Positions 1 through 7,382 of a DNA stretch of 12,652 nt are shown here, piece after piece. Position 1 is the first letter of the stretch. Every line of letters begins with the position of its first letter. The notes beneath the pieces were generated by a model. It was given only the letters and a program-made list of their open reading frames with translations. It searched no databases and was not told the origin of the DNA. A program made the translations under genes and the position numbers. This DNA is from CAZCBD01 sp964496755 (GTDB lineage Bacteria; Bacteroidota; Ignavibacteria; Ignavibacteriales; Melioribacteraceae), in contig CAZCBD010000071.1 of assembly GCA_964496755.1 (NCBI GenBank), forward strand, positions 1-12,652. The letters are read 5' to 3'.

Positions 1-232
1 TGAAAACTTGTGTATTGTTTTCTTTTTGGTTATTCGCAAATAATTGCCCCTGCTCTTGTGGAATAAATTCGCTTACAAAGCGATCTAATAATTCGGTTTG
101 AGTATATCCTAACTTTTGCTCAATAGTTTTATTTATATATTTAATTTTTCCTTCTGTTGATACTATCAAAATAATATCATCACAAAAATCTAATAAATCA
201 CTATTACACACACTATTGTTTGCATTATTCAT
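1..232 (-). CDS. PAS-domain signalling protein, N-terminal fragment
   Basis: The reverse strand reads open from an ATG at 232 to the left edge: 77 complete codons with no stop, so the gene is cut by the window. After a short polar N-terminus (about 12 residues) the translation shows a typical PAS start: DDIILIVSTEGKIKYIN, then a helix with LGYTQTELLDR and an F-I-P stretch. This is the pattern of PAS sensor domains in histidine kinases, diguanylate cyclases and similar proteins. The output domain lies outside the window, so the type of signalling protein is unknown. The ATG is chosen because no other ATG, GTG or TTG lies between it and the in-frame stop upstream; the Shine-Dalgarno signal is poor. 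The gene is divergent from the DUF4412-like gene and probably not functionally tied to the haem operon. Confidence 0.75.
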   Translation of the reverse strand, partial: MNNANNSVCNSDLLDFCDDIILIVSTEGKIKYINKTIEQKLGYTQTELLDRFVSEFIPQEQGQLFANNQKENNTQVF

Positions 233-264
233 AAACCGATATTTTGACCTTGCAATATTTGTTC

Positions 265-293
265 TTGAAATATTTTTTATTTCAATTTAGAAT
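265..293 (+). promoter_or_regulatory. Putative sigma70-type promoter for the DUF4412-like gene
   Basis: TTGAAA (265-270) and TAGAAT (288-293) are separated by exactly 17 nt and each matches the sigma70 consensus at 5 of 6 positions. Transcription would start near 300, leaving a leader of about 58 nt before the ATG at 359. The region is very AT-rich, so chance matches are common; the exact spacing and location are the supporting points. The 126-bp divergent gap (233-358) must also hold the promoter of the leftward PAS gene, but I found no convincing match for it. Confidence 0.4.
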
Positions 294-358
294 TTAAATT
301 ACTATTTTTACTTATCTAATTCAATTGCATTTTGGGCATAAATTATTAGGAGTTAATA

Positions 359-970
359 ATGAAAAACCTTTTATCACACTTAACTGTAGTTCTAATTTTA
401 CTTAGTGTATTGTGTGCACAAGAAAATAACATTAAAGTATATACTGTGAAATCCGGAATAATTGAATATAAATACTCCGGCTCAATGAGTGGCACGGAAA
501 CGGTTTATTTTGATAATTACGGACAAAAAGAAACTAAATACCAAAATATCGAAGTTTCTATTATGGGCACTAAACAAAAAATGAACAAAACAATTTATTC
601 AACTCTTGAATCAATCATTACTGTTGACAACAATACAAAAACAGGAATGAAAATTCCCAATCCGATAAATTCTGTTTTACCAAAAGATAAAAAGCAAGAA
701 GTTAAAGACTTAGGCATAAAATTAATGGAAAAAATGGGTGCCAAAAAAGTTGGTAACGAAAAAGTTTTAGATAAAGATTGTGAAGTTTGGGAAATGATGG
801 GTAATAAATTTTACATATGGAATGGTTTTATGATTAAATCAGACGTAAATATGATGGGCATGAAAACAACTGTTATTGCAACTAAGATAGAACTGGATGT
901 TAATGTTCCGGCAGATAAATTTGAAGTACCTAAAGATATAAAATTTCAAAAGATGCCAAGTATGCATTAA
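359..970 (+). CDS. Secreted DUF4412-like protein, methionine-rich
   Basis: 203 residues with an N-terminal signal peptide: K2, a hydrophobic core at 8-18, and a likely cleavage after A20 (L-C-A before Q21). The cysteine at 19 is preceded by L18, which does not fit a lipobox, so a soluble periplasmic or secreted protein is more likely than a lipoprotein. The mature part looks like DUF4412 proteins of Bacteroidota and relatives: a KDCEVWEM segment around the single mature cysteine (C141), then VNMMGM and VPADKFEVP near the end. Function is unknown in the family. Methionine is unusually frequent (15 of 203), with clusters at 146-147 and 165-168 and a KMPSMH C-terminus. Start choice is firm: AGGAG at 348-352 lies 6 nt before the ATG. 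A terminator directly downstream makes this a separate transcript from the haem operon. Confidence 0.75.
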   Translation: MKNLLSHLTVVLILLSVLCAQENNIKVYTVKSGIIEYKYSGSMSGTETVYFDNYGQKETKYQNIEVSIMGTKQKMNKTIYSTLESIITVDNNTKTGMKIPNPINSVLPKDKKQEVKDLGIKLMEKMGAKKVGNEKVLDKDCEVWEMMGNKFYIWNGFMIKSDVNMMGMKTTVIATKIELDVNVPADKFEVPKDIKFQKMPSMH

Positions 971-997
971 AAATTAAACGTCTAAAAAATTATTTTT

Positions 998-1032
998 AGG
1001 GGCTGTATTTGCAGCCTCTTTCTCTTTTGTTT
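998..1032 (+). terminator. Intrinsic terminator after the DUF4412-like gene
   Basis: The arms AGGGGCTG (998-1005) and CAGCCTCT (1012-1019) form an 8-bp stem with one G-U pair and a 6-nt TATTTG loop. A pyrimidine tract rich in T follows (1020-1032). It starts 28 nt after the stop codon and separates the upstream gene from the haem operon. Confidence 0.75.
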
Positions 1033-1034
1033 AA

Positions 1035-1062
1035 TTCCATTGTTATTCTTCCATTGTTATTC
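1035..1062. repeat. Perfect 14-bp tandem duplication in the haem operon leader
   Basis: TTCCATTGTTATTC occurs twice in direct succession (1035-1048 and 1049-1062) without mismatch. It lies between the upstream terminator and the first operon gene, where the operon promoter is expected. Each copy contains TTGTTA. The one in the second copy (1054-1059) is 17 nt from TATTTT (1077-1082), a weak -35/-10 candidate with 4 of 6 matches each. It may be a duplicated regulator site or simply a replication-slippage product. Confidence 0.85.
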
Positions 1063-1113
1063 ACTTCTACTTTCATTATTTTCAGGCAATCAAAAACTTA
1101 ACTTAACGGCAGC

Positions 1114-1935
1114 ATGATTGATTTAATTCACATTCTAAACTTTATCATTCTTTTGCTTTATATTGCAAATTATTTGTTATACGTAAAATTATTTATTAAC
1201 AATTCAAAAAATATTTCCGAATCAACTCGTATTTTGTTGCCAACTACTTTAGCATTCCATGCAAGTTATTTATTATTTCGTATGATTGAATTCAAACATC
1301 CTCCAATTACAGATAAATTTGAAATATTCACATTACTTTCTTTTGCTCTTTTGTTAATCTATTTTGTTATCGAAAAAACAACTAAAAATAAAAAAACCGG
1401 AATATTTATTTTACTGTTTCCTCTTTCTTTTCAATTTGTTTCTACCGTTTTCATTAAAGATTCATACATAGTTAAAGAAGTATTGAATAATCCATTATTG
1501 GGCTTACACGTATCTCTTGCAATATTGGGTAATTCCGGCTTCATAATTTCCGCTGCATACGGTATTATGTTTGTATTGCTTTTTAGAAAAATTAAATTAA
1601 AAAATTACGGCTTGGTTTTTAAAAACATTCCAAGTTTGGATACTTTGGAAAAGATGACTTTCAGATCATTATTAATAGGTTACATTTTATTTTCTTTAGC
1701 AATTCTTATAGGTGCAGCATGGCTTCCAATTGCTTTTCCGGAATTTAACCATTTAGATCCTAAGCTTATATCAAGCATAATTATTTGGTCGATATATTCA
1801 ATAGGATTGATATTTAAATTAAAATTCAAGTGGTATGGTAAAAAGGTAATTTATTTTTCCATAATTGGTTTTTTTATTACTATTTTATCGCAAATAATAA
1901 CATTTATAACAACAAGTTTTCACTCTTTTAACTAA
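1114..1935 (+). CDS. CcsA/HemX-family membrane protein, degenerate WWD motif
   Basis: 273 residues, strongly hydrophobic, with about eight membrane segments (roughly 8-29, 40-57, 70-87, 97-113, 129-157, 185-207, 217-234, 244-266). The arrangement matches the cytochrome c assembly family, which includes CcsA (haem delivery for cytochrome c maturation) and HemX (next to hemA in many bacteria; in Bacillus it lowers HemA amount). Recognisable elements are H49 in a membrane segment, PITDKFE at 64-70 (where relatives have P-x-T-N-x-Y-E), H132, and a remnant of the Trp-rich motif: D215-P-K, then W225. Most tryptophans of the WGxxWxWDPKE motif are missing, so haem transport is doubtful and a HemX-like role is more plausible. 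Its stop overlaps the hemA start (TAATG), implying translational coupling. The ATG at 1114 has no clear Shine-Dalgarno sequence. Such genes are often labelled ccsA or hemX; I give no symbol. Confidence 0.75.
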   Translation: MIDLIHILNFIILLLYIANYLLYVKLFINNSKNISESTRILLPTTLAFHASYLLFRMIEFKHPPITDKFEIFTLLSFALLLIYFVIEKTTKNKKTGIFILLFPLSFQFVSTVFIKDSYIVKEVLNNPLLGLHVSLAILGNSGFIISAAYGIMFVLLFRKIKLKNYGLVFKNIPSLDTLEKMTFRSLLIGYILFSLAILIGAAWLPIAFPEFNHLDPKLISSIIIWSIYSIGLIFKLKFKWYGKKVIYFSIIGFFITILSQIITFITTSFHSFN

Positions 1936-3197
1936 TGCAATTAATAGGTATTTCCATAAATCATAATACCGCACCAATTGAAATGCGGGAAAGTCTTTAT
2001 TTAAGCGAAGACGAAATCAGACAATTTGTTCCGATTCTGAAAAAAACAATTTTATCCGAAGGATTTATTTTATCTACCTGCAACCGCACCGAAATTTTCG
2101 GTGTTCCAAATAATCCTGATTTTTCTTCCGAAGACTTAAGACTTAAACTGCAAGAATTTAAAAATGTTAATAATTGCACTAAAAATAATTTCAATCATTT
2201 CTTTTCCTGCAGTGCCATCCGGCATATTTTCAAAGTTGCCGCCGGATTGGATTCTTTGATGATTGGAGATAGTCAGATTCTTTCACAAATAAAAGCTTCT
2301 TTTATACTTGCTCAGGAATTAGAATTTAATTCTACTATCATGAATAGAATCTTTGATGCAACACTTAAAGTCGGTAAACATGCAATTTCCAACACCAATA
2401 TTGGCGAAGGCGCTGTTACAATTAGCTATGCGGCGGTTCAACTAATTCAAAAAATTTATTCGAATTTAAAAAATAAAAATATATTAATTATTGGTGCCGG
2501 CGAAACTTCCGAATTAGCCCTAACCCACATTGTTGATAAAGGTGCAGAAAAAATTACAGTAACAAATAGAACTTTTGAAAAGGCGAAAATCATTTCCGAA
2601 AAACACAAAACAAAAATTCTTAAGTTTCATGATTTTAGAAATCAATTACAATTATTTGATGTTATAATTTCAGCTACATCTTCGCCCGAACCCATTGTTA
2701 CTTTTGCCGATATGAAAAAAGCGATAAGCAAAAGAAAGGGTGCACCAATTGTTGTTCTTGATATTGCAATCCCTAGGGATTTTGATGAAACTGTAAATAA
2801 TATTGATAATGTTTTTTATAATGACATTGATTCGCTTAAAACTATCGTAGAAATAAATCTAAAAAAGAGACAGCAGGAAATACCGAAAGTAGAAAAAATA
2901 ATTGAAGATGAAATGGTATTATTATTCAATTGGTATAATACATTAAATATTGTTCCCACAATAAAAAGTTTGCATAATTATTTTGAAACCTTTCGATTAG
3001 ATGAATTGAGTAAAATTAAAAACAAAGTTTCCGAAAAAGATTTTGAAAAAATCTCGAATATGACCAGAAGATTAATAGGAAGAATACTTCATAACCCTAC
3101 AATAACTTTAAGAGAATTTGCTGAAAACAATACTCAAACAAATAAAGCTTTAGAAATTTCGAACACACTTAAGGAATTATTTAAACTAAAAGATTAG
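1935..3197 (+). CDS. hemA: Glutamyl-tRNA reductase
   Basis: Reduces glutamyl-tRNA(Glu) to glutamate-1-semialdehyde with NADPH, the committed first step of the C5 route to tetrapyrroles; cytosolic. 420 residues, the normal length. The N-terminal catalytic domain holds the nucleophile C49 in STCNRTEIFG. The signature helix follows: H97, then GLDSLMIGDSQILSQIK at 104-120. The NADPH domain shows the Rossmann motif GAGETS (187-192) and VTNRT (209-213). The C-terminal part (about 310-420) is the helical dimerisation domain. D112 stands where most family members have glutamate. The ATG overlaps the stop of the preceding membrane gene by one base, so the two are likely translated together. HemA is the usual control point for haem synthesis, and a HemX-like partner next door fits that. 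Confidence 0.96.
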   Translation: MQLIGISINHNTAPIEMRESLYLSEDEIRQFVPILKKTILSEGFILSTCNRTEIFGVPNNPDFSSEDLRLKLQEFKNVNNCTKNNFNHFFSCSAIRHIFKVAAGLDSLMIGDSQILSQIKASFILAQELEFNSTIMNRIFDATLKVGKHAISNTNIGEGAVTISYAAVQLIQKIYSNLKNKNILIIGAGETSELALTHIVDKGAEKITVTNRTFEKAKIISEKHKTKILKFHDFRNQLQLFDVIISATSSPEPIVTFADMKKAISKRKGAPIVVLDIAIPRDFDETVNNIDNVFYNDIDSLKTIVEINLKKRQQEIPKVEKIIEDEMVLLFNWYNTLNIVPTIKSLHNYFETFRLDELSKIKNKVSEKDFEKISNMTRRLIGRILHNPTITLREFAENNTQTNKALEISNTLKELFKLKD

Positions 3198-3200
3198 GAA
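3196..3200 (+). promoter_or_regulatory. Ribosome binding site that fixes the TTG start of hemC
   Basis: AGGAA overlaps the hemA stop codon (TAG 3195-3197) and lies 6 nt before the TTG at 3207. An ATG at 3202 is only 1 nt away, is in another frame and stops after one further codon (ATG TTT TGA). The TTG is therefore the supported start. Confidence 0.7.
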
Positions 3201-3206
3201 AATGTT

Positions 3207-4148
3207 TTGAATCTGAAACAAAAATTAATCATCGGTACACGCAAAAGCGAATTGGCTCTATGGCAAGCAGAATTCGTAAAAAGGGAATTACTTAAAGAGT
3301 ATAAAAACTTGAAAGTTGAACTTAAATTAATTTCTACAAAGGGCGATAAAATTCTAAACAAATCTCTATCGAAAATTGGCGATAAAGGATTGTTTACAAA
3401 AGAATTGGAAAATTATTTATTGAATGGTGAAATTGATATTGCCGTTCACAGTTTAAAAGACATGGAAACTACCCTACCCAAAAATTTAATTCTGGCAGCA
3501 GTAACAAAACGCCACAACCCTCAGGATGTTTTAATTGCTCGGAAAAAAAATATGACCATTGATAAACTTCCCGAAAATGCTACGGTAGCTACCGGTTCAC
3601 TTCGCAGAAAATCGCAATTAAAACACTTACGACCTGATATTAAAGTAGTTGATTTACGCGGTAATGTTCCAACAAGAATTCAAAAATTTTTAGAATCTGA
3701 TTGGGATGCTATAATATTAGCTTGTGCAGGTGTGGAAAGATTAAAGCTAAAAAAACATATTTCATCCTATATTTCAACCGATGAATTAATTCCTGCTGCC
3801 GGTCAAGGTGCTCTTGGAATTGAAGTAAATAGCAAAAATAAATTTGCACTTGAAAGTGTTAAATTTCTAAACGATGAAAATTCATTTTACTCAACTTTAG
3901 CAGAAAGAGCATTATTAAACACTTTGCAAGGCGGCTGTCAGGTTCCTGTTGGGGTTTTCGCAGAAGTAAAATCCAACGGACTTTATCTTGATGCTATAGT
4001 CGGGTCACTTAACGGAGATATTACTTTTAGAAAAAAAATACGTGGTGCAAAAAAAAATGCAATTCAATTGGGCACATCTTTAGCCAAAGATTTATTAAAC
4101 GCCGGTGCAAAAGAAATATTAAATAAATTGAAAAAAAACATTGTTTAA
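3207..4148 (+). CDS. hemC: Porphobilinogen deaminase (hydroxymethylbilane synthase)
   Basis: Joins four porphobilinogen molecules into hydroxymethylbilane. 313 residues, normal for the family. Visible hallmarks: IGTRKSELALWQ at the N-terminus, catalytic D85 in HSLKD, TGSLRR (129-134) for substrate carboxylates, DLRGNVPTR (149-157), AAGQGALGIE (197-206), and the dipyrromethane-cofactor cysteine C244 in QGGCQVPVG. After HSLKD the sequence is METTLP rather than the common VPT. The start is TTG: hemA's stop is in the same frame upstream, no ATG or GTG lies between, and the next in-frame ATG is at residue 86, beyond essential sequence. The gap to hemA is 9 nt. The 3' end overlaps hemD by 8 nt. The gene is rich in long A runs (8 A at 3543-3550 and 4031-4038; 9 A at 4049-4057). 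Confidence 0.96.
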   Translation: MNLKQKLIIGTRKSELALWQAEFVKRELLKEYKNLKVELKLISTKGDKILNKSLSKIGDKGLFTKELENYLLNGEIDIAVHSLKDMETTLPKNLILAAVTKRHNPQDVLIARKKNMTIDKLPENATVATGSLRRKSQLKHLRPDIKVVDLRGNVPTRIQKFLESDWDAIILACAGVERLKLKKHISSYISTDELIPAAGQGALGIEVNSKNKFALESVKFLNDENSFYSTLAERALLNTLQGGCQVPVGVFAEVKSNGLYLDAIVGSLNGDITFRKKIRGAKKNAIQLGTSLAKDLLNAGAKEILNKLKKNIV

Positions 4149-4905
4149 ACAGATTACAAATATTGATGTTTTAATCACAAAAGATGAGAAAGAAGCCAAA
4201 GAAGAATTTCAATTTCTAAAAAAAAACGGATTCAATACAATTTCTTTTCCAACTATCGAACTTTCAGCAAACGATGATTTTTCAAACCCGGTAGAAACAG
4301 ATATTAACTTTGACTATTTGGTTTTTACATCTGTAAACGCAGTAAAATTTTTTGCGGCAAGTAAACTGTATAAAAAATTAAAGGACAAATTATTAAACTG
4401 TAAAATTCTGGCAATCGGAAGTAAGACAAAGCAAATATGCCAAGAAAACAATTTCGAAGTTAATTTAATGCCCAAGAGTTTTTCATCAGATGGAATTATA
4501 GATTTATTTTTAACTCTGAATATTCAAGATAAAAATATTTTAATTCCTTCCTCATCAATTTCAGATAATAAACTAAAAGATAAACTTGAATCCTTGGGAG
4601 CAAATGTTGAGCAACTCCCTATTTATAAAAACACAATAAAGCATTACTCAAAAAATGAAATTGATTTCATAAAAAAAAATAAACCTCATATTTTTGTTTT
4701 TACAAGTCCGTCGAATTTAGGCAATTTCATCAAACTGTTGCAAATAGAAAACCCTAAAAAATACTTTGCTGATATTTTATTTTGTGTAATCGGAAACAAA
4801 ACAAAATCATCCGCCGAACTATTAGAAATAAACGTTCATATTTGCCCTAAAGTTTTTAATTTAAAATCTGTATTTACAGAAATTATAAAAAAATATAACA
4901 TATAA
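4141..4905 (+). CDS. hemD: Uroporphyrinogen-III synthase
   Basis: Closes hydroxymethylbilane to uroporphyrinogen III with inversion of ring D. 254 residues, normal length. The family is poorly conserved, but the two-lobe pattern is clear: VLIT at 10-13, FTSVNAVKFF (62-71), AIGSKT (91-96), the hinge with LPIYKN (159-164, conserved Tyr at 162), FTSPSNL (187-193) and CVIGNKT (215-221). The position after hemC supports the call. The start is a TTG inside the hemC stop region: an in-frame TGA at 4129-4131 leaves it as the only usable start. No Shine-Dalgarno is present; a run of eight A precedes it. Translation probably depends on ribosomes finishing hemC. Two runs of nine A (4218-4226 and 4671-4679) are possible slippage sites. 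Confidence 0.9.
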   Translation: MFKQITNIDVLITKDEKEAKEEFQFLKKNGFNTISFPTIELSANDDFSNPVETDINFDYLVFTSVNAVKFFAASKLYKKLKDKLLNCKILAIGSKTKQICQENNFEVNLMPKSFSSDGIIDLFLTLNIQDKNILIPSSSISDNKLKDKLESLGANVEQLPIYKNTIKHYSKNEIDFIKKNKPHIFVFTSPSNLGNFIKLLQIENPKKYFADILFCVIGNKTKSSAELLEINVHICPKVFNLKSVFTEIIKKYNI

Positions 4906-4909
4906 AGTT

Positions 4910-4914
4910 GGGAA
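4910..4914 (+). promoter_or_regulatory. Ribosome binding site that fixes the ATG start of hemE
   Basis: GGGAA lies 8 nt before the ATG at 4923. A TTG at 4908 in the same frame would add five residues, but the binding site would then lie within the coding sequence. The ATG product also begins like other uroporphyrinogen decarboxylases (M-E-N-L-K-N-D-L-F), so the ATG is preferred. Confidence 0.65.
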
Positions 4915-4922
4915 TAAACATA

Positions 4923-5975
4923 ATGGAAAATCTAAAAAACGATCTTTTCATTCGTGCCTGCAAACGAGAAAAAACAGAAAGAACACCAATTTGGATAATG
5001 CGACAAGCAGGAAGATATCTACCTCAATACAGAGCAATCCGAAAAAAAGCTGATTTTATGACAATGTGTAAAACACCTGAATTAGCTTCCGAAGTAACCA
5101 TTCAACCTGTTGACATAATTGGTGTTGATGCGGCAATAATATTTTCCGATATACTTGTTATTCCTGAAGCAATGGGAATGGAATTGCAAATGATAGAAAA
5201 TCGCGGACCTGTTTTTCCCAAACCAATTAATAATCATCATGATATTAGTCATTTAAAAAATATCACTCCTGAAACTGATCTCAAATATGTATTAGATGCT
5301 GTTGAGCTCACGAAAAAAGAATTGAACGGTCGAGTTCCGTTAATTGGTTTTTGCGGTTCACCTTGGACTTTGATGACATACATGGTTGAAGGATCAGGCT
5401 CCAAAAACTTCTCAAAGGTCAAAAAATTTATTTTTAATAACCCCGAATTAGCTCATATTTTATTGAATAAACTTGCTTCGGCTTGTGCTGCCTACCTTTC
5501 GGCAAAAATTCAATCGGGGGTAAATGCTGTGCAAATCTTCGATACATGGGGTGGGCTTCTTTCCCCTAATGATTACAAGGAATTTTCACTTCAATACATT
5601 CAACAAATTATTTCGAACTTAAAAAAAAGTGATGAACCGGTAATTCTATTTTCCAAAGGTGTTCATCACAGCATAAGAAAAATTGCCAAATCGGGAATTG
5701 ATGTATTAGGACTTGATTGGACGTTAAATATCGGAAAAATAAAAAAGCGCGTCAGCCATCTAGTAGCTCTGCAAGGCAACCTTGATCCCACTGTTTTATA
5801 TGCCGATGCGGAAATTATAAAAATGAAAGCTAAAGCCGTATTAGAATCATACGGCGAAGGAACAGGACATATATTTAATTTGGGGCATGGAATATTACCC
5901 GATGCAAGTCCCGAAAATCTAAAAGTTTTAGTAGATTTTATAAAAAACGAAAGTCAACGCTATCACCAATTTTAG
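4923..5975 (+). CDS. hemE: Uroporphyrinogen decarboxylase
   Basis: Removes four carboxyl groups from uroporphyrinogen III to give coproporphyrinogen III; cofactor-free and cytosolic. 350 residues from the ATG, normal length. The N-terminal signature PIWIMRQAGRYLPQYR (22-37) carries the two substrate-binding arginines R27 and R31. Catalytic D76 is in FSDILVIPEAMGM, GFCGSPWTL is at 142-150, Y153 in TYMVEG corresponds to human Tyr164, and H322 in NLGHGILP corresponds to human His339. QGNLDP (284-289) is also typical. No key residue is missing. It lies 17 nt after hemD and 21 nt before hemN. Confidence 0.97.
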   Translation: MENLKNDLFIRACKREKTERTPIWIMRQAGRYLPQYRAIRKKADFMTMCKTPELASEVTIQPVDIIGVDAAIIFSDILVIPEAMGMELQMIENRGPVFPKPINNHHDISHLKNITPETDLKYVLDAVELTKKELNGRVPLIGFCGSPWTLMTYMVEGSGSKNFSKVKKFIFNNPELAHILLNKLASACAAYLSAKIQSGVNAVQIFDTWGGLLSPNDYKEFSLQYIQQIISNLKKSDEPVILFSKGVHHSIRKIAKSGIDVLGLDWTLNIGKIKKRVSHLVALQGNLDPTVLYADAEIIKMKAKAVLESYGEGTGHIFNLGHGILPDASPENLKVLVDFIKNESQRYHQF

Positions 5976-5996
5976 AATCAAAACAGAAAGTTTAAG

Positions 5997-7373
5997 ATGA
6001 AACATTTTGACATCGAAATATTAAAAAAATACAATAAACCCGGACCTCGATACACAAGCTATCCTACTGCACCAAATTTTAAAACCAATTTCCCACACGC
6101 AAAATATATTGATGAAATTATTCGAACCAACGGGAATGAATCTAATTCGCCTCTTTCCATTTATTGCCATATCCCTTTTTGCGATACTTTATGTTACTTT
6201 TGCGGCTGTAATACAATTATCTCCAATAATAGAGAACGAGTATCAAAATATGTTGATTTTTTGAAAGAAGAAATTGATTTAATGTTAACCTATCTAAATA
6301 CCGAACGAAAAGTAAATCAGTTTCATTGGGGAGGTGGCACACCAACTCATTTAATCCCCGAAGAAATATTGGATTTAAAAAATTTTATAAACGAGAGATT
6401 TAATTTTGCTCCCAATGCCGAACAAAGCTGTGAAATTGATCCGCGCGGACTTACTTTCGAACATATGCATACATTGAAAAGCACAGGATTTAATAGGATC
6501 AGCTTTGGCGTTCAAGACTTCAATCCTGTGGTGCAAAAGGCAATTAATCGAATCCAACCCGAAGAACTAACGCGTAAAGTTGTTCAATGGACAAAAGACT
6601 TAGGCTTTAATTCGGTTAATCTTGATTTAATTTACGGTCTTCCACACCAAAACGTTTCGGAATTTGAAGTATCGATTGATAAAATTATTGATATAAACCC
6701 TGAGCGCATTGCACTATTTAATTTTGCGTATGTACCCTGGATGAAGGAACATCAAAAATTGATAGACGAAAAAGCTTTGCCTTCTGCCGAAGAAAAATTA
6801 GAAATCTTTGAAATGGCAATTACCAAATTAACCGATGCCGGTTATGTTTTTATCGGAATGGATCATTTTGCCAAAGAAGATGACGAGTTAACCATCGCTC
6901 TTCGGGAAAAAAAATTGCAGCGCAACTTTCAAGGATATACTACAAATGCCGGTGCTGATTTATATGCTTTCGGATTAACTTCAATTAGTCAACACGGACG
7001 CACTTATGCCCAAAATCATAAAACCGAAAAAGAATATTTCAGCGCAATAGATAAGGGATTTCTTCCTATTTCCAAGGGTTACATTTTATCAGAAGATGAT
7101 TTACTCCGACGAAAAGTAATTATGAAAATCATGTGTGATTTTCAATTAAATTATTCTGAAATTGAAAATGAATTCCAAATTAATTTTAAAGAATATTTTA
7201 AATCCTCACTCGAAAAATTAGATACTTTTTTAAATGACCAATTATTAATTTTTACCGATAACGGTTTTAAGGTAACCGAAAAAGGAATTTTCGTTATTCG
7301 GAATATTGCTATTTGTTTTGATGCTTTTTTTGAACTAAAAAAACAAACAGGAAAGTTTTCAAAAACTTTGTAG
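5997..7373 (+). CDS. hemN: Oxygen-independent coproporphyrinogen III oxidase (radical SAM)
   Basis: Decarboxylates two propionates of coproporphyrinogen III to give protoporphyrinogen IX, using S-adenosylmethionine and a [4Fe-4S] cluster. 458 residues, as in genuine HemN. The N-terminus has KPGPRYTSYPTAP. Y56, H58 and the cluster cysteines C62, C66 and C69, plus C71, sit in HIPFCDTLCYFCGCN; these positions match the E. coli enzyme exactly. The SAM-binding GGGTP is at 113-117. The extra cysteine C71 and the long N-terminal extension distinguish it from the haem chaperone HemW, which has a C-x3-C-x2-C motif only. A HemN C-terminal helical domain occupies about 350-450. No oxygen-dependent HemF is present in the window. 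Spacing is 21 nt after hemE and 9 nt before hemH. The ribosome binding site is weak (AGAAAG). Confidence 0.96.
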   Translation: MKHFDIEILKKYNKPGPRYTSYPTAPNFKTNFPHAKYIDEIIRTNGNESNSPLSIYCHIPFCDTLCYFCGCNTIISNNRERVSKYVDFLKEEIDLMLTYLNTERKVNQFHWGGGTPTHLIPEEILDLKNFINERFNFAPNAEQSCEIDPRGLTFEHMHTLKSTGFNRISFGVQDFNPVVQKAINRIQPEELTRKVVQWTKDLGFNSVNLDLIYGLPHQNVSEFEVSIDKIIDINPERIALFNFAYVPWMKEHQKLIDEKALPSAEEKLEIFEMAITKLTDAGYVFIGMDHFAKEDDELTIALREKKLQRNFQGYTTNAGADLYAFGLTSISQHGRTYAQNHKTEKEYFSAIDKGFLPISKGYILSEDDLLRRKVIMKIMCDFQLNYSEIENEFQINFKEYFKSSLEKLDTFLNDQLLIFTDNGFKVTEKGIFVIRNIAICFDAFFELKKQTGKFSKTL

Positions 7374-7382
7374 AAAGGAATT

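Noticed and set aside
359..430. Lipoprotein signal around C19 of the DUF4412-like protein
   Set aside because: The residue before the cysteine is leucine, where a lipobox needs Gly, Ala or Ser; cleavage after A20 is more plausible.
971..1113. A haem or iron riboswitch or attenuator in the operon leader
   Set aside because: The only hairpin there is best explained as the terminator of the upstream gene; the rest of the leader shows no stable structure.
4908..4922. TTG at 4908 as the hemE start
   Set aside because: It would place the GGGAA ribosome binding site inside the gene; the ATG at 4923 is well spaced and matches the family N-terminus.
5997..7373. HemW (haem chaperone) as an alternative for HemN
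   Set aside because: The fourth cysteine C71, Y56, the KPGPRYTSYPTAP N-terminus and the 458-residue length are those of genuine HemN.
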